In this document: piece by piece, positions 17,088 through 24,159 of the stretch
How positions within the stretch are numbered: the stretch's first letter is position 1
How the letters are laid out: each line of letters starts with the position of its first letter
Assembly: GCA_002483105.1 (NCBI GenBank)
Contig: DLHG01000006.1
Location: forward strand, 1-51,384
DNA: 51,384 nucleotides
Source: Bacteroidetes bacterium UBA7674
Lineage (GTDB): Bacteria > Bacteroidota > Bacteroidia > Chitinophagales > Chitinophagaceae
Reading direction: 5' to 3'
The notes under the pieces: model-generated
The model's database searches: none
What the model was told of the DNA's origin: nothing
What the model saw: the letters and a program-made list of their open reading frames with translations, nothing else
Program-made: the position numbers and the translations under genes

Positions 17088-18050
17088 CAGCCCTTCTTTT
17101 ACCAGGTCGTGCAGGTGAAGGATACCATCGTACTTGCCATTTGCTGTGACAATCAACTGAGAGATATTGTTCGTGCGCATCAGCTCCAACGCGTTTACAG
17201 CCAGTTCGTCTCCCTCAATAGTTTTAGGATTTGAAGAGCTGATATCTTTTGCAGATAACCCGTTGGTGTTCTCATGTTTCTCCAGCATACGACGTAAATC
17301 ACCATCGGTGATGATGCCTTTGATGTTTCCTTTATCATCTATCACTACTGCAGCCCCTAAACGCTTGCTCGATATCTCGTAGATGATCTCCCGTATAGTG
17401 CTGTCTGGCGTTACAGAAGGTTTGTGGTTCATGTTGCTGAGGTCGGATACGCGGAGGTATAAACGCTTACCCAATGCACCACCCGGATGGAAACGCGCGA
17501 AATCTTCCGTAGTGAAACCTTTCAGATTGAGCAGGCAAACAGCAAGCGCATCACCCATTACCAATTGCGCAGTAGTACTGGTGGTAGGTGCGAGATTATT
17601 AGGGCATGCCTCCTTCTCTACTGTGCAATTCACAAAGTGGTCGGCATTAGTAGCGAGGTACGAGTCTGCTTTTCCGCATAGCGCGACAACAGGATTACCG
17701 AAATTCTTTATCAGCGGTATCAGCACTTTTATTTCCGGGCTTTCACCGCTTTTGGAAATGATCATTACTACATCGTCCTGCTGCACCATACCGAGGTCGC
17801 CGTGAATGGCATCGGCAGCATGCATGAATAAAGACGGTGTGCCTGTACTGTTGAATGTTGCTACTATCTTCTGAGCTATAATGGCGCTCTTGCCAATGCC
17901 TGTTATCACTACACGACCTTTAGCCTCGTGAATGGCACGAACGGCTTCCGCGAAGGCATCATTTACATAACGCATTAATTCTTTTACAGACTGTGCCTGT
18001 AATTCTATTGTCTCCAGAGCCTGAACGAGTACTTCCTGTGTAGCGAACAT
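17082..18050 (-). CDS. kdsD: Arabinose-5-phosphate isomerase (KpsF/GutQ/KdsD)
   Basis: 322 residues. An N-terminal SIS domain (GRVVITGIGKSAIIAQKI, LFMHAADAIHGDLGM, SKSGESPEIKVLI, NLAPTTSTTAQL) is followed by two CBS domains with GIITDGDLRRML and GILHLHDLV. It makes D-arabinose 5-phosphate from ribulose 5-phosphate, the first step of Kdo synthesis for lipopolysaccharide. The convergent lipid A deacylase genes fit an envelope theme. A perfect TATATTTG box lies 4 nt before ATG, suggesting a leaderless mRNA. Confidence 0.93.
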   Translation of the reverse strand: MFATQEVLVQALETIELQAQSVKELMRYVNDAFAEAVRAIHEAKGRVVITGIGKSAIIAQKIVATFNSTGTPSLFMHAADAIHGDLGMVQQDDVVMIISKSGESPEIKVLIPLIKNFGNPVVALCGKADSYLATNADHFVNCTVEKEACPNNLAPTTSTTAQLVMGDALAVCLLNLKGFTTEDFARFHPGGALGKRLYLRVSDLSNMNHKPSVTPDSTIREIIYEISSKRLGAAVVIDDKGNIKGIITDGDLRRMLEKHENTNGLSAKDISSSNPKTIEGDELAVNALELMRTNNISQLIVTANGKYDGILHLHDLVKEGLL

Positions 18051-18054
18051 GTAG

Positions 18055-18062
18055 CAAATATA
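18055..18062 (-). promoter_or_regulatory. -7 box (TATATTTG) 4 nt before the kdsD start
   Basis: Exact TAnnTTTG on the minus strand, then CTAC and ATG. Same 4-nt spacing as at 14730, 32352 and 44156. Confidence 0.55.
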
Positions 18063-18084
18063 GCAAAAGCCCCCGTAGGTAAGA

Positions 18085-18176
18085 CCCCCTAACCCCCTAA
18101 AGGGGGAACAGCGTTATTCACTGCAAATAAGAGCAACTGTTTTGTTAACAGTTCCCCCTTTAGGGGGCGGAGGGGG
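18085..18176. repeat. Intergenic inverted repeat with CCCCCTAAAGGGGG arms
   Basis: The 17-bp arms CCCCCTAAAGGGGGAAC (18093-18109) and GTTCCCCCTTTAGGGGG (18151-18167) are exact inverse complements separated by 41 bp. Each has an extra outer CCCCCT/AGGGGG block. It sits between the divergent kdsD and lutB genes. This C/G-block type is common between genes in Bacteroidota; it may be a MITE or REP-like element. Confidence 0.7.
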
Positions 18177-18198
18177 CAGGATTTCTGCGAGCATTTAT

Positions 18199-18206
18199 TA
18201 CATTTA
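18199..18206 (+). promoter_or_regulatory. -7-like box (TACATTTA) 4 nt before lutB
   Basis: Seven of eight bases match TAnnTTTG, followed by CGGT and ATG at 18211. This spacing supports the inner Met as the true start. Confidence 0.4.
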
Positions 18207-18210
18207 CGGT

Positions 18211-19578
18211 ATGTCCCTCTCCGTATTTCTTGCTAAAAGTGAAGTGAAGGCTCATGACCTGGAGCATAAGCGTAAAATTCAATTCAATATTGATAAGTAC
18301 ACCGCTGCGGTATTAAGAGGTAAGGAGCAATTCGCTAACCTGGAACTTGCCCGCAAGAAAGCCAAGAATGTAAAATGGGAAGCCATTGAAAAACTGGATA
18401 GCTACCTGGAAGCATTTGAAAAGAATTTCACGGCAAGAGGCGGAAAGGTGATATGGGCAGAAAATGCTGAAGAGGCTTTGCAGGCTGTATTGGAGATATG
18501 TGAAAAGAAAGGAACGAAGCAGGTGGTGAAATCGAAGTCGATGGTGACGGAGGAGATTCACCTGAATGAATTTTTGGCGAAGCATCATATTGATTCGGTA
18601 GAAACCGACCTGGGAGAGTATATACAACAACTGGATGGGGAAGCACCATATCACATTGTTACCCCTGCCATGCATAAGAGTAAGGAGGATGTTGCGAAAG
18701 TGTTTCATGAAAAATTGGGAACAGAACCCAATCTATCTCCATCTGAAATAACACAAATCGCCCGCGTGAAACTACGTGCGAAATATCGCACCGCTGAAGT
18801 AGGTATTACAGGTGGGAATTTCCTGATAGCAGATATTGGTGCTGTGTGTGTGAGTGAAAATGAAGGTAACGGCAGACTGACAACCGCGTTTCCTAAAACG
18901 CATATCGCAATAGTGGGCATTGAAAAGGTGTTGCCTTCGGTGAATGACCTGGAATTGTTTTGGCCACTACTGGCTACTTATGGTACGGGGCAGGAAGTGA
19001 CGGTGTACAATTCCATCTTTACCGGTCCGCGACAAGAAGGCGAAACCGACGGGCCTGAAGAAATGTATGTGATACTACTGGACAATGGACGTACTAACCT
19101 GCTTCGTCCTGAAGTGAGGGAGAGTATGTATTGCATCCGCTGTGGTTCTTGTTTGAATGCTTGTCCGGTTTACAAGAATATTGGTGGCCACGCCTATGGC
19201 ACTACATATAGCGGACCTATCGGTTCAGTTATCACACCGCACCTGAAAGGAATGGAGGAATTCAAACACCTCAGCTATGCGTCCAGCCTGTGTGGAAATT
19301 GCACAGAGGTTTGTCCGGTGAAAATAAACATACACGAGATGCTACTGGCCAATCGCATCATTGCTACCAAAGAAGGTTTGAACGGCTTTAAAGAAAATAC
19401 TGGCTGGAAGCTCTGGAAGCGCGCTATGCTTAGCCGCAGCCTGATGAACATGGCGGGCTCGGGTATTAAATCAAAACTGGTGAACAGGCTTTTCCAAGAC
19501 AGTTGGGGAAAGCGGCACGAAGAATTGCATTTCCCGAAGAAGAGCTTTAATCAGATGTGGAAGGAACGCAATAAATAA
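18211..19578 (+). CDS. lutB: LutB-like lactate utilisation iron-sulfur protein
   Basis: 455 residues from MSLSVFLAKSEVK. A longer frame begins inside the C/G-rich repeat and was rejected. The N-terminal LUD domain includes KSKSMVTEEIHLNEFL and ITGGNFLIADIGAVCVSENEGNGR. Two 4Fe-4S clusters are bound by CIRCGSCLNACPVY (from residue 308) and CGNCTEVCPVKI (from residue 361). LutABC oxidises L-lactate to pyruvate; LutA and LutC are not in this window, so the partners must be elsewhere. Confidence 0.9.
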   Translation: MSLSVFLAKSEVKAHDLEHKRKIQFNIDKYTAAVLRGKEQFANLELARKKAKNVKWEAIEKLDSYLEAFEKNFTARGGKVIWAENAEEALQAVLEICEKKGTKQVVKSKSMVTEEIHLNEFLAKHHIDSVETDLGEYIQQLDGEAPYHIVTPAMHKSKEDVAKVFHEKLGTEPNLSPSEITQIARVKLRAKYRTAEVGITGGNFLIADIGAVCVSENEGNGRLTTAFPKTHIAIVGIEKVLPSVNDLELFWPLLATYGTGQEVTVYNSIFTGPRQEGETDGPEEMYVILLDNGRTNLLRPEVRESMYCIRCGSCLNACPVYKNIGGHAYGTTYSGPIGSVITPHLKGMEEFKHLSYASSLCGNCTEVCPVKINIHEMLLANRIIATKEGLNGFKENTGWKLWKRAMLSRSLMNMAGSGIKSKLVNRLFQDSWGKRHEELHFPKKSFNQMWKERNK

Positions 19579-19630
19579 TTCGCATATGCGTTATAAAAAA
19601 TAACCTAACTTTACTTTAAACCTACAACCT

Positions 19631-20173
19631 ATGCGTAAAGCCTGCTTATTCATGCTCAGCCTCTTAGTGATGGCTTCCTGTGCAAAAGACGCTAACAATA
19701 TAGATCCTAATACACAGCAGACCAATAATAACTCTAATAACAATTCGAACAATAATAATAATAACAGCTCCGGTCCTGGTACTATCGATGGGAAAGCTGT
19801 AATATTGGGTACTTACCTCGGGAGTTATAGTGTGTTTTACACACTAAGCCAATCTCCCGGTTATGCTAATTACTACTATTCCAATTGCAAGCTTGAATTA
19901 ATTATGGTTGGCGACACTATAAAGAGTTATGTAATAAATCTCGATAGCACTTACCCCGGAGGAGTAGGAGATAAATTTCTAAACACCGCTGCTCTTTTTC
20001 CAGACACAACAACAACCCTGGAAATGCAGCTGTACCCGGGCGAAGTAGTGCCGTCAGGATGCAGATCGATCTGGATAACATACAAGCCGCAAAGCGATAG
20101 TATTTATTTCAATGGTAACAAGGTTTGTAGTCCTGCGATGGCCACGTATGAGTTCAAAGGTATCAGGCAATAA
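19631..20173 (+). CDS. Hypothetical lipoprotein with Asn-rich linker
   Basis: 180 residues. The signal MLSLLVMASC gives a lipobox Cys, then AKDANN. A low-complexity Asn/Ser linker (about residues 33-54) acts as a flexible spacer, followed by a beta-rich domain with YLGSYSVFYTL and two Cys (NCKLEL, VCSPAM). Function unknown. It is convergent with the RidA gene, with no space between the two stop codons. Confidence 0.65.
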   Translation: MRKACLFMLSLLVMASCAKDANNIDPNTQQTNNNSNNNSNNNNNNSSGPGTIDGKAVILGTYLGSYSVFYTLSQSPGYANYYYSNCKLELIMVGDTIKSYVINLDSTYPGGVGDKFLNTAALFPDTTTTLEMQLYPGEVVPSGCRSIWITYKPQSDSIYFNGNKVCSPAMATYEFKGIRQ

Positions 20174-20587
20174 CTATACCTCCGCTATACACTTCAACTC
20201 TATAGCAATAGCCGTTGGCAATGAGTTGATCGCTACTGTAGTTCTGCAAGGCTGATTGTCCTTGAAATATTCTGCGTAGATCTTATTGTATGTCTGGAAA
20301 TCGCGCTTCATGTCTACAAGGAAGACTGTTACATCTATCAGCTTATCCCAACTGCTGCCACTTTCTTCCAATACGATACGCACGTTATCAAACACGCTGC
20401 GGCATTGTGCCTCAAAGTTGAACTCGAGGAAGTTGCCGTTCTTGTCCAGTTTGAGACCTGGTATTTCGTCTGTATCAGGAGTACGCGGGCCGATGCCTGA
20501 GAGGAACAGAAGGTTGCCCACTTTACGTGCGTGAGGATATAAGCCTACGGGCTTCGGTGCTTTACTGGTAGATATTTTTTCAGACAT
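20174..20587 (-). CDS. RidA (YjgF/YER057c/UK114) family deaminase, possible 2-aminomuconate deaminase
   Basis: 137 residues, typical length. Seen: GNLLFLSGIGPR, FEAQCRSVFDNVRIVLEESGSSWDKLIDVTVFLVDM and CRTTVAINSLP, the Arg that binds the carboxylate of imino acids. RidA proteins hydrolyse enamines and imines. The gene for an ALDH8A1-like aminomuconate semialdehyde dehydrogenase lies upstream on the same strand, so the AmnD-type role in tryptophan/kynurenine breakdown is the best guess. A TACTTTTG box lies 17 nt before ATG. Confidence 0.8.
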   Translation of the reverse strand: MSEKISTSKAPKPVGLYPHARKVGNLLFLSGIGPRTPDTDEIPGLKLDKNGNFLEFNFEAQCRSVFDNVRIVLEESGSSWDKLIDVTVFLVDMKRDFQTYNKIYAEYFKDNQPCRTTVAINSLPTAIAIELKCIAEV

Positions 20588-20604
20588 TGGTTGGAGTATT
20601 GTGG

Positions 20605-20612
20605 CAAAAGTA
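20605..20612 (-). promoter_or_regulatory. -7 box (TACTTTTG) of the RidA gene
   Basis: Exact TAnnTTTG on the minus strand, 17 nt before the start codon. No TTG at the expected -33 distance. Confidence 0.4.
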
Positions 20613-20635
20613 ACAATTACTCGCTATAAAAAACT

Positions 20636-20666
20636 CGCGTCATTGCGAGGAACGAAGCAATCTCGT
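20636..20666 (+). repeat. Left 31-bp arm of the GIY-YIG inverted repeat
   Basis: Begins CGCGTCATTGCGAGG. Exact inverse complement of 21011-21041. It lies 14 nt past the GIY-YIG stop codon. Confidence 0.85.
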
Positions 20667-20680
20667 AACCATAAGGGAAT

Positions 20681-20983
20681 TCAATACGAGTTACTTATAT
20701 TCTCCCATAGATCACGCCAGTCATAATTTTCTGCTTCTATCATTTGCTCCTTTTGCTTTCGGCTACCCGCTTTTATACGTTTCTCTTCAAAAATAGCTTC
20801 CTCTATTGTACTATATTCTTTGTAATATACGAGCATATAACAATTATACTTTGTAGTAAAACAATCGGAACTTATTTTATTCCGATGTTCCCAGACACGA
20901 CGAAATAAATCGGCTGTTACACCAGTGTATAGTGTTCGCCTATTGGCTGTTGTTAGAATATAAACGTAACCACCCTTTTGCAT
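20681..20983 (-). CDS. Small GIY-YIG endonuclease
   Basis: 100 residues, the single-domain UPF0213-like size. The GIY motif variant YVYILTTANRRTLYTGVT is followed by the Arg in LFRRVWEHRN and the metal-binding Glu in EAIFEEKRIKAGSR, so the catalytic site looks complete. No partner DNA-binding domain is present. It is enclosed by a perfect 31-bp inverted repeat and has a different orientation logic from its neighbours, suggesting a self-moving or repeat-processing unit. Confidence 0.85.
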   Translation of the reverse strand: MQKGGYVYILTTANRRTLYTGVTADLFRRVWEHRNKISSDCFTTKYNCYMLVYYKEYSTIEEAIFEEKRIKAGSRKQKEQMIEAENYDWRDLWENISNSY

Positions 20984-21010
20984 GGCTCATGTAGTTCTGC
21001 ACTCAATATA

Positions 21011-21041
21011 ACGAGATTGCTTCGTTCCTCGCAATGACGCG
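21011..21041 (-). repeat. Right 31-bp arm of the GIY-YIG inverted repeat
   Basis: Reads ACGAGATTGCTTCGTTCCTC at its start; exact inverse complement of the left arm. It lies 27 nt before the GIY-YIG start. Confidence 0.85.
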
Positions 21042-21070
21042 AATTAGGGGGCGCAATGGCGGTCTTTATT

Positions 21071-22528
21071 TTACAACTCTATACACACATTCTTCGGTTC
21101 GGTGAAGAAACGTAATGCATCCCAGCCACCCTCTCTTCCTACACCGCTGTTTTTGAAGCCACCGAATGGTGTGCGAAGATCCCTCAGCAACCAGCAGTTC
21201 ACCCAGATGATGCCGCTGTGAACTTTTGCTGCAACACGGTTGGCTCTTGTTACGTCTTGTGTCCAGATGGTGGCGGAGAGACCGTAGTCAGATGTGTTAG
21301 CGAGTTGCAGTGCTTCATCTTCTGTCTTGAAAGATTGCAGTGTTACCACCGGGCCGAATATCTCTTCCATGTTGGTGCGGCAATTCGCATCAAGATTTTC
21401 GAATATCGTTGGTTCTATAAAGAGTCCGTCTTTGCAACGGCCTTCCATTTTTACTGCATTGCCACCGAGGAGTAATTTACCGCCTTCCTGTTTTGCGAGC
21501 TCGATACAACTGAGTACTTTATCGTAGTGCAACTTGCTCACTACTGCTCCCTGCTTACTATTCTCATCCAGCGGATCACCAACTGTAAGTTTTTTAGCAC
21601 GTGCTATAAATTCTTCTTTGAACTTTTCGTAGATGCTTTCTTCTACCAATATACGGCTGCCACAGAGGCATATTTGTCCCTGGTTGGCGAAGGATGATTG
21701 CAGTGTAGTACGCATCATCTTATCCCAATCGCAATCGGCGAAGATGATGTTGGGATTTTTTCCGCCCAACTCTAGTGATACTTTTTTGAACATAGGCGCT
21801 GCTATGCTGGCTATGTCCTTTCCCGCACGGGTACTGCCCGTAAACGATATGGCTTTGATATCAGGGTGGCTGACGATAGCAGAACCGCAGCTCGGGCCTG
21901 TGCCATGCACTATATTCAGCACACCGGCAGGTAGTCCTGCTTCTTTGCAGATGACGCTGAGCAGGTAGCCCGTCATGGGTGTTACTTCGCTGGGCTTGGC
22001 TATCACGCAATTGCCTGCTGCCAGTGCGGGAGCAATCTTCCAGGTGAAAAGGTATAATGGTAGATTCCACGGGCTGATACAGCCTACTACTCCTATCGGT
22101 TGGCGTAGGGTGTAGTTGATGGCCTTGTCTTCCATGCTGTGGCTCTCGGTGCTCATGTGCATGATGCCCGTAGCGAAGAAGCGGAAGTTGCTGGAGGCAC
22201 GCGGTATATCCACGCGCTTACTCAGCCAGAGTGGCTTGCCGTTGTCATTCGTTTCTGCAAGGGCGAGGGCATCAAGGTTTTGGTCGATGAGCTCGGCGAT
22301 GCGGTTGAGCACCTTGAAGCGTTCTTCTGCCGGAGTGGTGCTCCATGCCGGAAAGGCTGCTTTGGCGGCGCCTACGGCTTCCTCTATGTCCTTTATGTCG
22401 CTATTGGGGGTCTGGCTGTAGGCCTCTCCCGTAGCGGGATTAATGTTATCAATATACTTTCCGCTGAGCGGTGCCTGCAGGGAGCCTGCTATATAATTGG
22501 TTATCTTTTGCGGTGCCTTGAGATCCAT
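21071..22528 (-). CDS. Aldehyde dehydrogenase, ALDH8A1/2-aminomuconate semialdehyde dehydrogenase-like
   Basis: 485 residues from MDLKAPQKITNYIAG; a Met 14 codons earlier was rejected because a -7-like TACCTTTA box lies between the two. It uses NAD(P). Seen: FTGSTRAGKDIA, the general-base Glu in LELGGKNPN, and the catalytic Cys in NQGQICLCGSR, a form characteristic of the ALDH8A1 and hydroxymuconate semialdehyde branch. Together with the RidA protein it could perform two late steps of kynurenine breakdown. Other pathway genes are not in the window. Confidence 0.88.
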   Translation of the reverse strand: MDLKAPQKITNYIAGSLQAPLSGKYIDNINPATGEAYSQTPNSDIKDIEEAVGAAKAAFPAWSTTPAEERFKVLNRIAELIDQNLDALALAETNDNGKPLWLSKRVDIPRASSNFRFFATGIMHMSTESHSMEDKAINYTLRQPIGVVGCISPWNLPLYLFTWKIAPALAAGNCVIAKPSEVTPMTGYLLSVICKEAGLPAGVLNIVHGTGPSCGSAIVSHPDIKAISFTGSTRAGKDIASIAAPMFKKVSLELGGKNPNIIFADCDWDKMMRTTLQSSFANQGQICLCGSRILVEESIYEKFKEEFIARAKKLTVGDPLDENSKQGAVVSKLHYDKVLSCIELAKQEGGKLLLGGNAVKMEGRCKDGLFIEPTIFENLDANCRTNMEEIFGPVVTLQSFKTEDEALQLANTSDYGLSATIWTQDVTRANRVAAKVHSGIIWVNCWLLRDLRTPFGGFKNSGVGREGGWDALRFFTEPKNVCIEL

Positions 22529-22610
22529 GGGTGTAAAGGTAAATAAACAAGCATTAGAACTATTCACCATTGTGGCATACTTTGTGTGACATTATTTGTA
22601 ATATAAGCTA

Positions 22611-23093
22611 ATGAAATCCCTACTGTTTTCCTTACTGAGCCTTCTCCTGCTGGCAGGATGTTCGAAAGACGATCCTAAATGCACTGTGCAGTGTACCCCC
22701 ATAGCTATGAGTATCGGCTTCACCAACGATTATACCACCAGTGAGAGAGACACCATCATAGAGCGCAGATATGCTCCGGATGGTACATTCAGCCAGCTGA
22801 TCGTTCAAACGATGCACACAACGGCAGATACCGAACCCATGACCTGGCATGACGGCACGTCAGTTGTGTACAAACACTGGCCGATAGCTGCGGGATATGA
22901 CTACGAGATACAGATACCCGGCGCCGGACAAACGGTAAGGATAACGAATGTGGTAAAGCCCCAAAAGTCTGAGGAACAGGATTGCAACAATTCAACTGAT
23001 TGCTATGTGGCCACCCGGGACCTTCAACTCTCCGGCGGGAGTTACGACAAAGTATTTGCCAGGGATTACTATACCATATTGCTGAAGAAGTAA
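22611..23093 (+). CDS. Hypothetical lipoprotein, tandem family member 1
   Basis: 160 residues. MKSLLFSLLSLLLLAGC is the lipoprotein signal, then SKDDP, which resembles the surface-export signal of Bacteroidota lipoproteins. The mature part opens CTVQCTP, continues with a RRYAPDGTFSQL strand and ends in a Cys pair region (DCNNSTDC). It is homologous to the next gene and to the lipoprotein at 30794 over most of its length. Function unknown; probably a small extracellular beta-sandwich. Confidence 0.65.
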   Translation: MKSLLFSLLSLLLLAGCSKDDPKCTVQCTPIAMSIGFTNDYTTSERDTIIERRYAPDGTFSQLIVQTMHTTADTEPMTWHDGTSVVYKHWPIAAGYDYEIQIPGAGQTVRITNVVKPQKSEEQDCNNSTDCYVATRDLQLSGGSYDKVFARDYYTILLKK

Positions 23094-23121
23094 TTTTTTT
23101 GCCCTCAAAAACCTACCCTTT

Positions 23122-23619
23122 ATGCGAAGCCTACTATTTTCCCTGCTGAGCCTGTGCCTGTTGGCGGGCTGTAAGAAAGACGAACTCAAAAGCTGTCCTG
23201 TGAAATGTACTGTCACTGGTATCACACTGTTGTTCCAAGGGGAATATTCTATGGAGGACATTGATACAGTTGTAGTAAAGACCTATGACTACGGGGAGGC
23301 TTTTAGCCAATTGGACACACAGATCACCTACACGCTTTCAGATACCATGACCTTCGGGGATGGATACAACAATATCGGTATAGGATTCAAAAACCTCTAT
23401 CTTACTGTCAGGCGCTCTTATGAGATATCAATACCTGCTACGGGACAGACCTTCAAATTTTGGGACATCAAAGACCCGAGTGTAGTTCGTTATTTCCTTT
23501 GCAGTGGCGCCGGCCGCTACAGATGTAACTCTACCATCACGGAATTCAGCGTAGATGGAGGTGAATATCAGAGGGTAAGCACTCCTTACCCTGCAACATA
23601 TTTAGCACTAAAAAAATAG
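23122..23619 (+). CDS. Hypothetical lipoprotein, tandem family member 2
   Basis: 165 residues. Signal MRSLLFSLLSLCLLAGC, then KKDEL. The mature region starts SCPVKCTVTGITLLF and keeps the Y..G..FSQLDTQ and TGQTF..W.IK patterns of member 1. The gene starts 28 nt after member 1 and ends 6 nt before the third gene, so the three are likely one transcript. At DNA level the last part of its signal sequence is almost the same as in gene 3. Confidence 0.65.
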   Translation: MRSLLFSLLSLCLLAGCKKDELKSCPVKCTVTGITLLFQGEYSMEDIDTVVVKTYDYGEAFSQLDTQITYTLSDTMTFGDGYNNIGIGFKNLYLTVRRSYEISIPATGQTFKFWDIKDPSVVRYFLCSGAGRYRCNSTITEFSVDGGEYQRVSTPYPATYLALKK

Positions 23620-23625
23620 CCCTTT

Positions 23626-24060
23626 ATGAAATCCCTGCTATTTTCCCTGTTGAGCCTGTGCCTGTTGGCGGGCTGTAAGAAAGACGGCCTCCGACAAAAC
23701 AAAAAACTACTCCGCGGGGACTGGCACATGACGGAGATGTACATAAGGGACGACTCCTCCCTCACGGGCAACTATATAACCATCAGCCAGTGCATGGACG
23801 ATGACTTTACCACTTTCGAAAGGAACGGCTCTTGCTCCATGAATGCCGGACCGGTAACATGCAATAAGAATGAACCCCATATCACATACTACGATTGGGA
23901 ACTTACCGGCGCAAAGACCTTACAACTCACCAGCCGGGACGACCATTCTGTGTCCACTTACGAGATCACAGAGCTATCCTCCAACACATTGAAAATGACC
24001 TCCACCGCGGGTAATGGCATTGTGACTTTGACAGCATATTTGACTTATGTGAGGCGGTGA
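23626..24060 (+). CDS. Lipocalin-like hypothetical lipoprotein, third in tandem
   Basis: 144 residues. The signal MKSLLFSLLSLCLLAGCKKD is nearly identical to gene 2, but the mature part is unrelated: LRGDWHMTEMYIRDD, FTTFERNGSC, YDWELTGAKTLQLTS and ITELSSNTLKMTS, the pattern of small Bacteroidota lipocalin-like domains. So one signal peptide has been joined to two different mature domains. Ligand unknown. Last gene before the A+T-rich accessory block. Confidence 0.65.
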   Translation: MKSLLFSLLSLCLLAGCKKDGLRQNKKLLRGDWHMTEMYIRDDSSLTGNYITISQCMDDDFTTFERNGSCSMNAGPVTCNKNEPHITYYDWELTGAKTLQLTSRDDHSVSTYEITELSSNTLKMTSTAGNGIVTLTAYLTYVRR

Positions 24061-24159
24061 GGGGTGTCATATTAGAATTTTAAATAGGGTCGAAAGACGG
24101 ATTGATTCATGCTATAATATGTTCTAATCTTGTATTAAGCATACTATAAATTATTTTTT

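Larger units (their letters stand above)
20636..21041. mobile_element. Candidate GIY-YIG mobile unit bounded by a perfect 31-bp inverted repeat
   Basis: Arms at 20636-20666 and 21011-21041 are exact inverse complements over 31 bp (core GAGGAACGAAGCAATCTCG). They enclose one gene only, for a small GIY-YIG nuclease. The 406-bp unit lies between two genes of a probable pathway (RidA and ALDH). No target-site duplication was seen. The arm sequence resembles a repeat found dispersed in many bacterial genomes. Confidence 0.55.
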
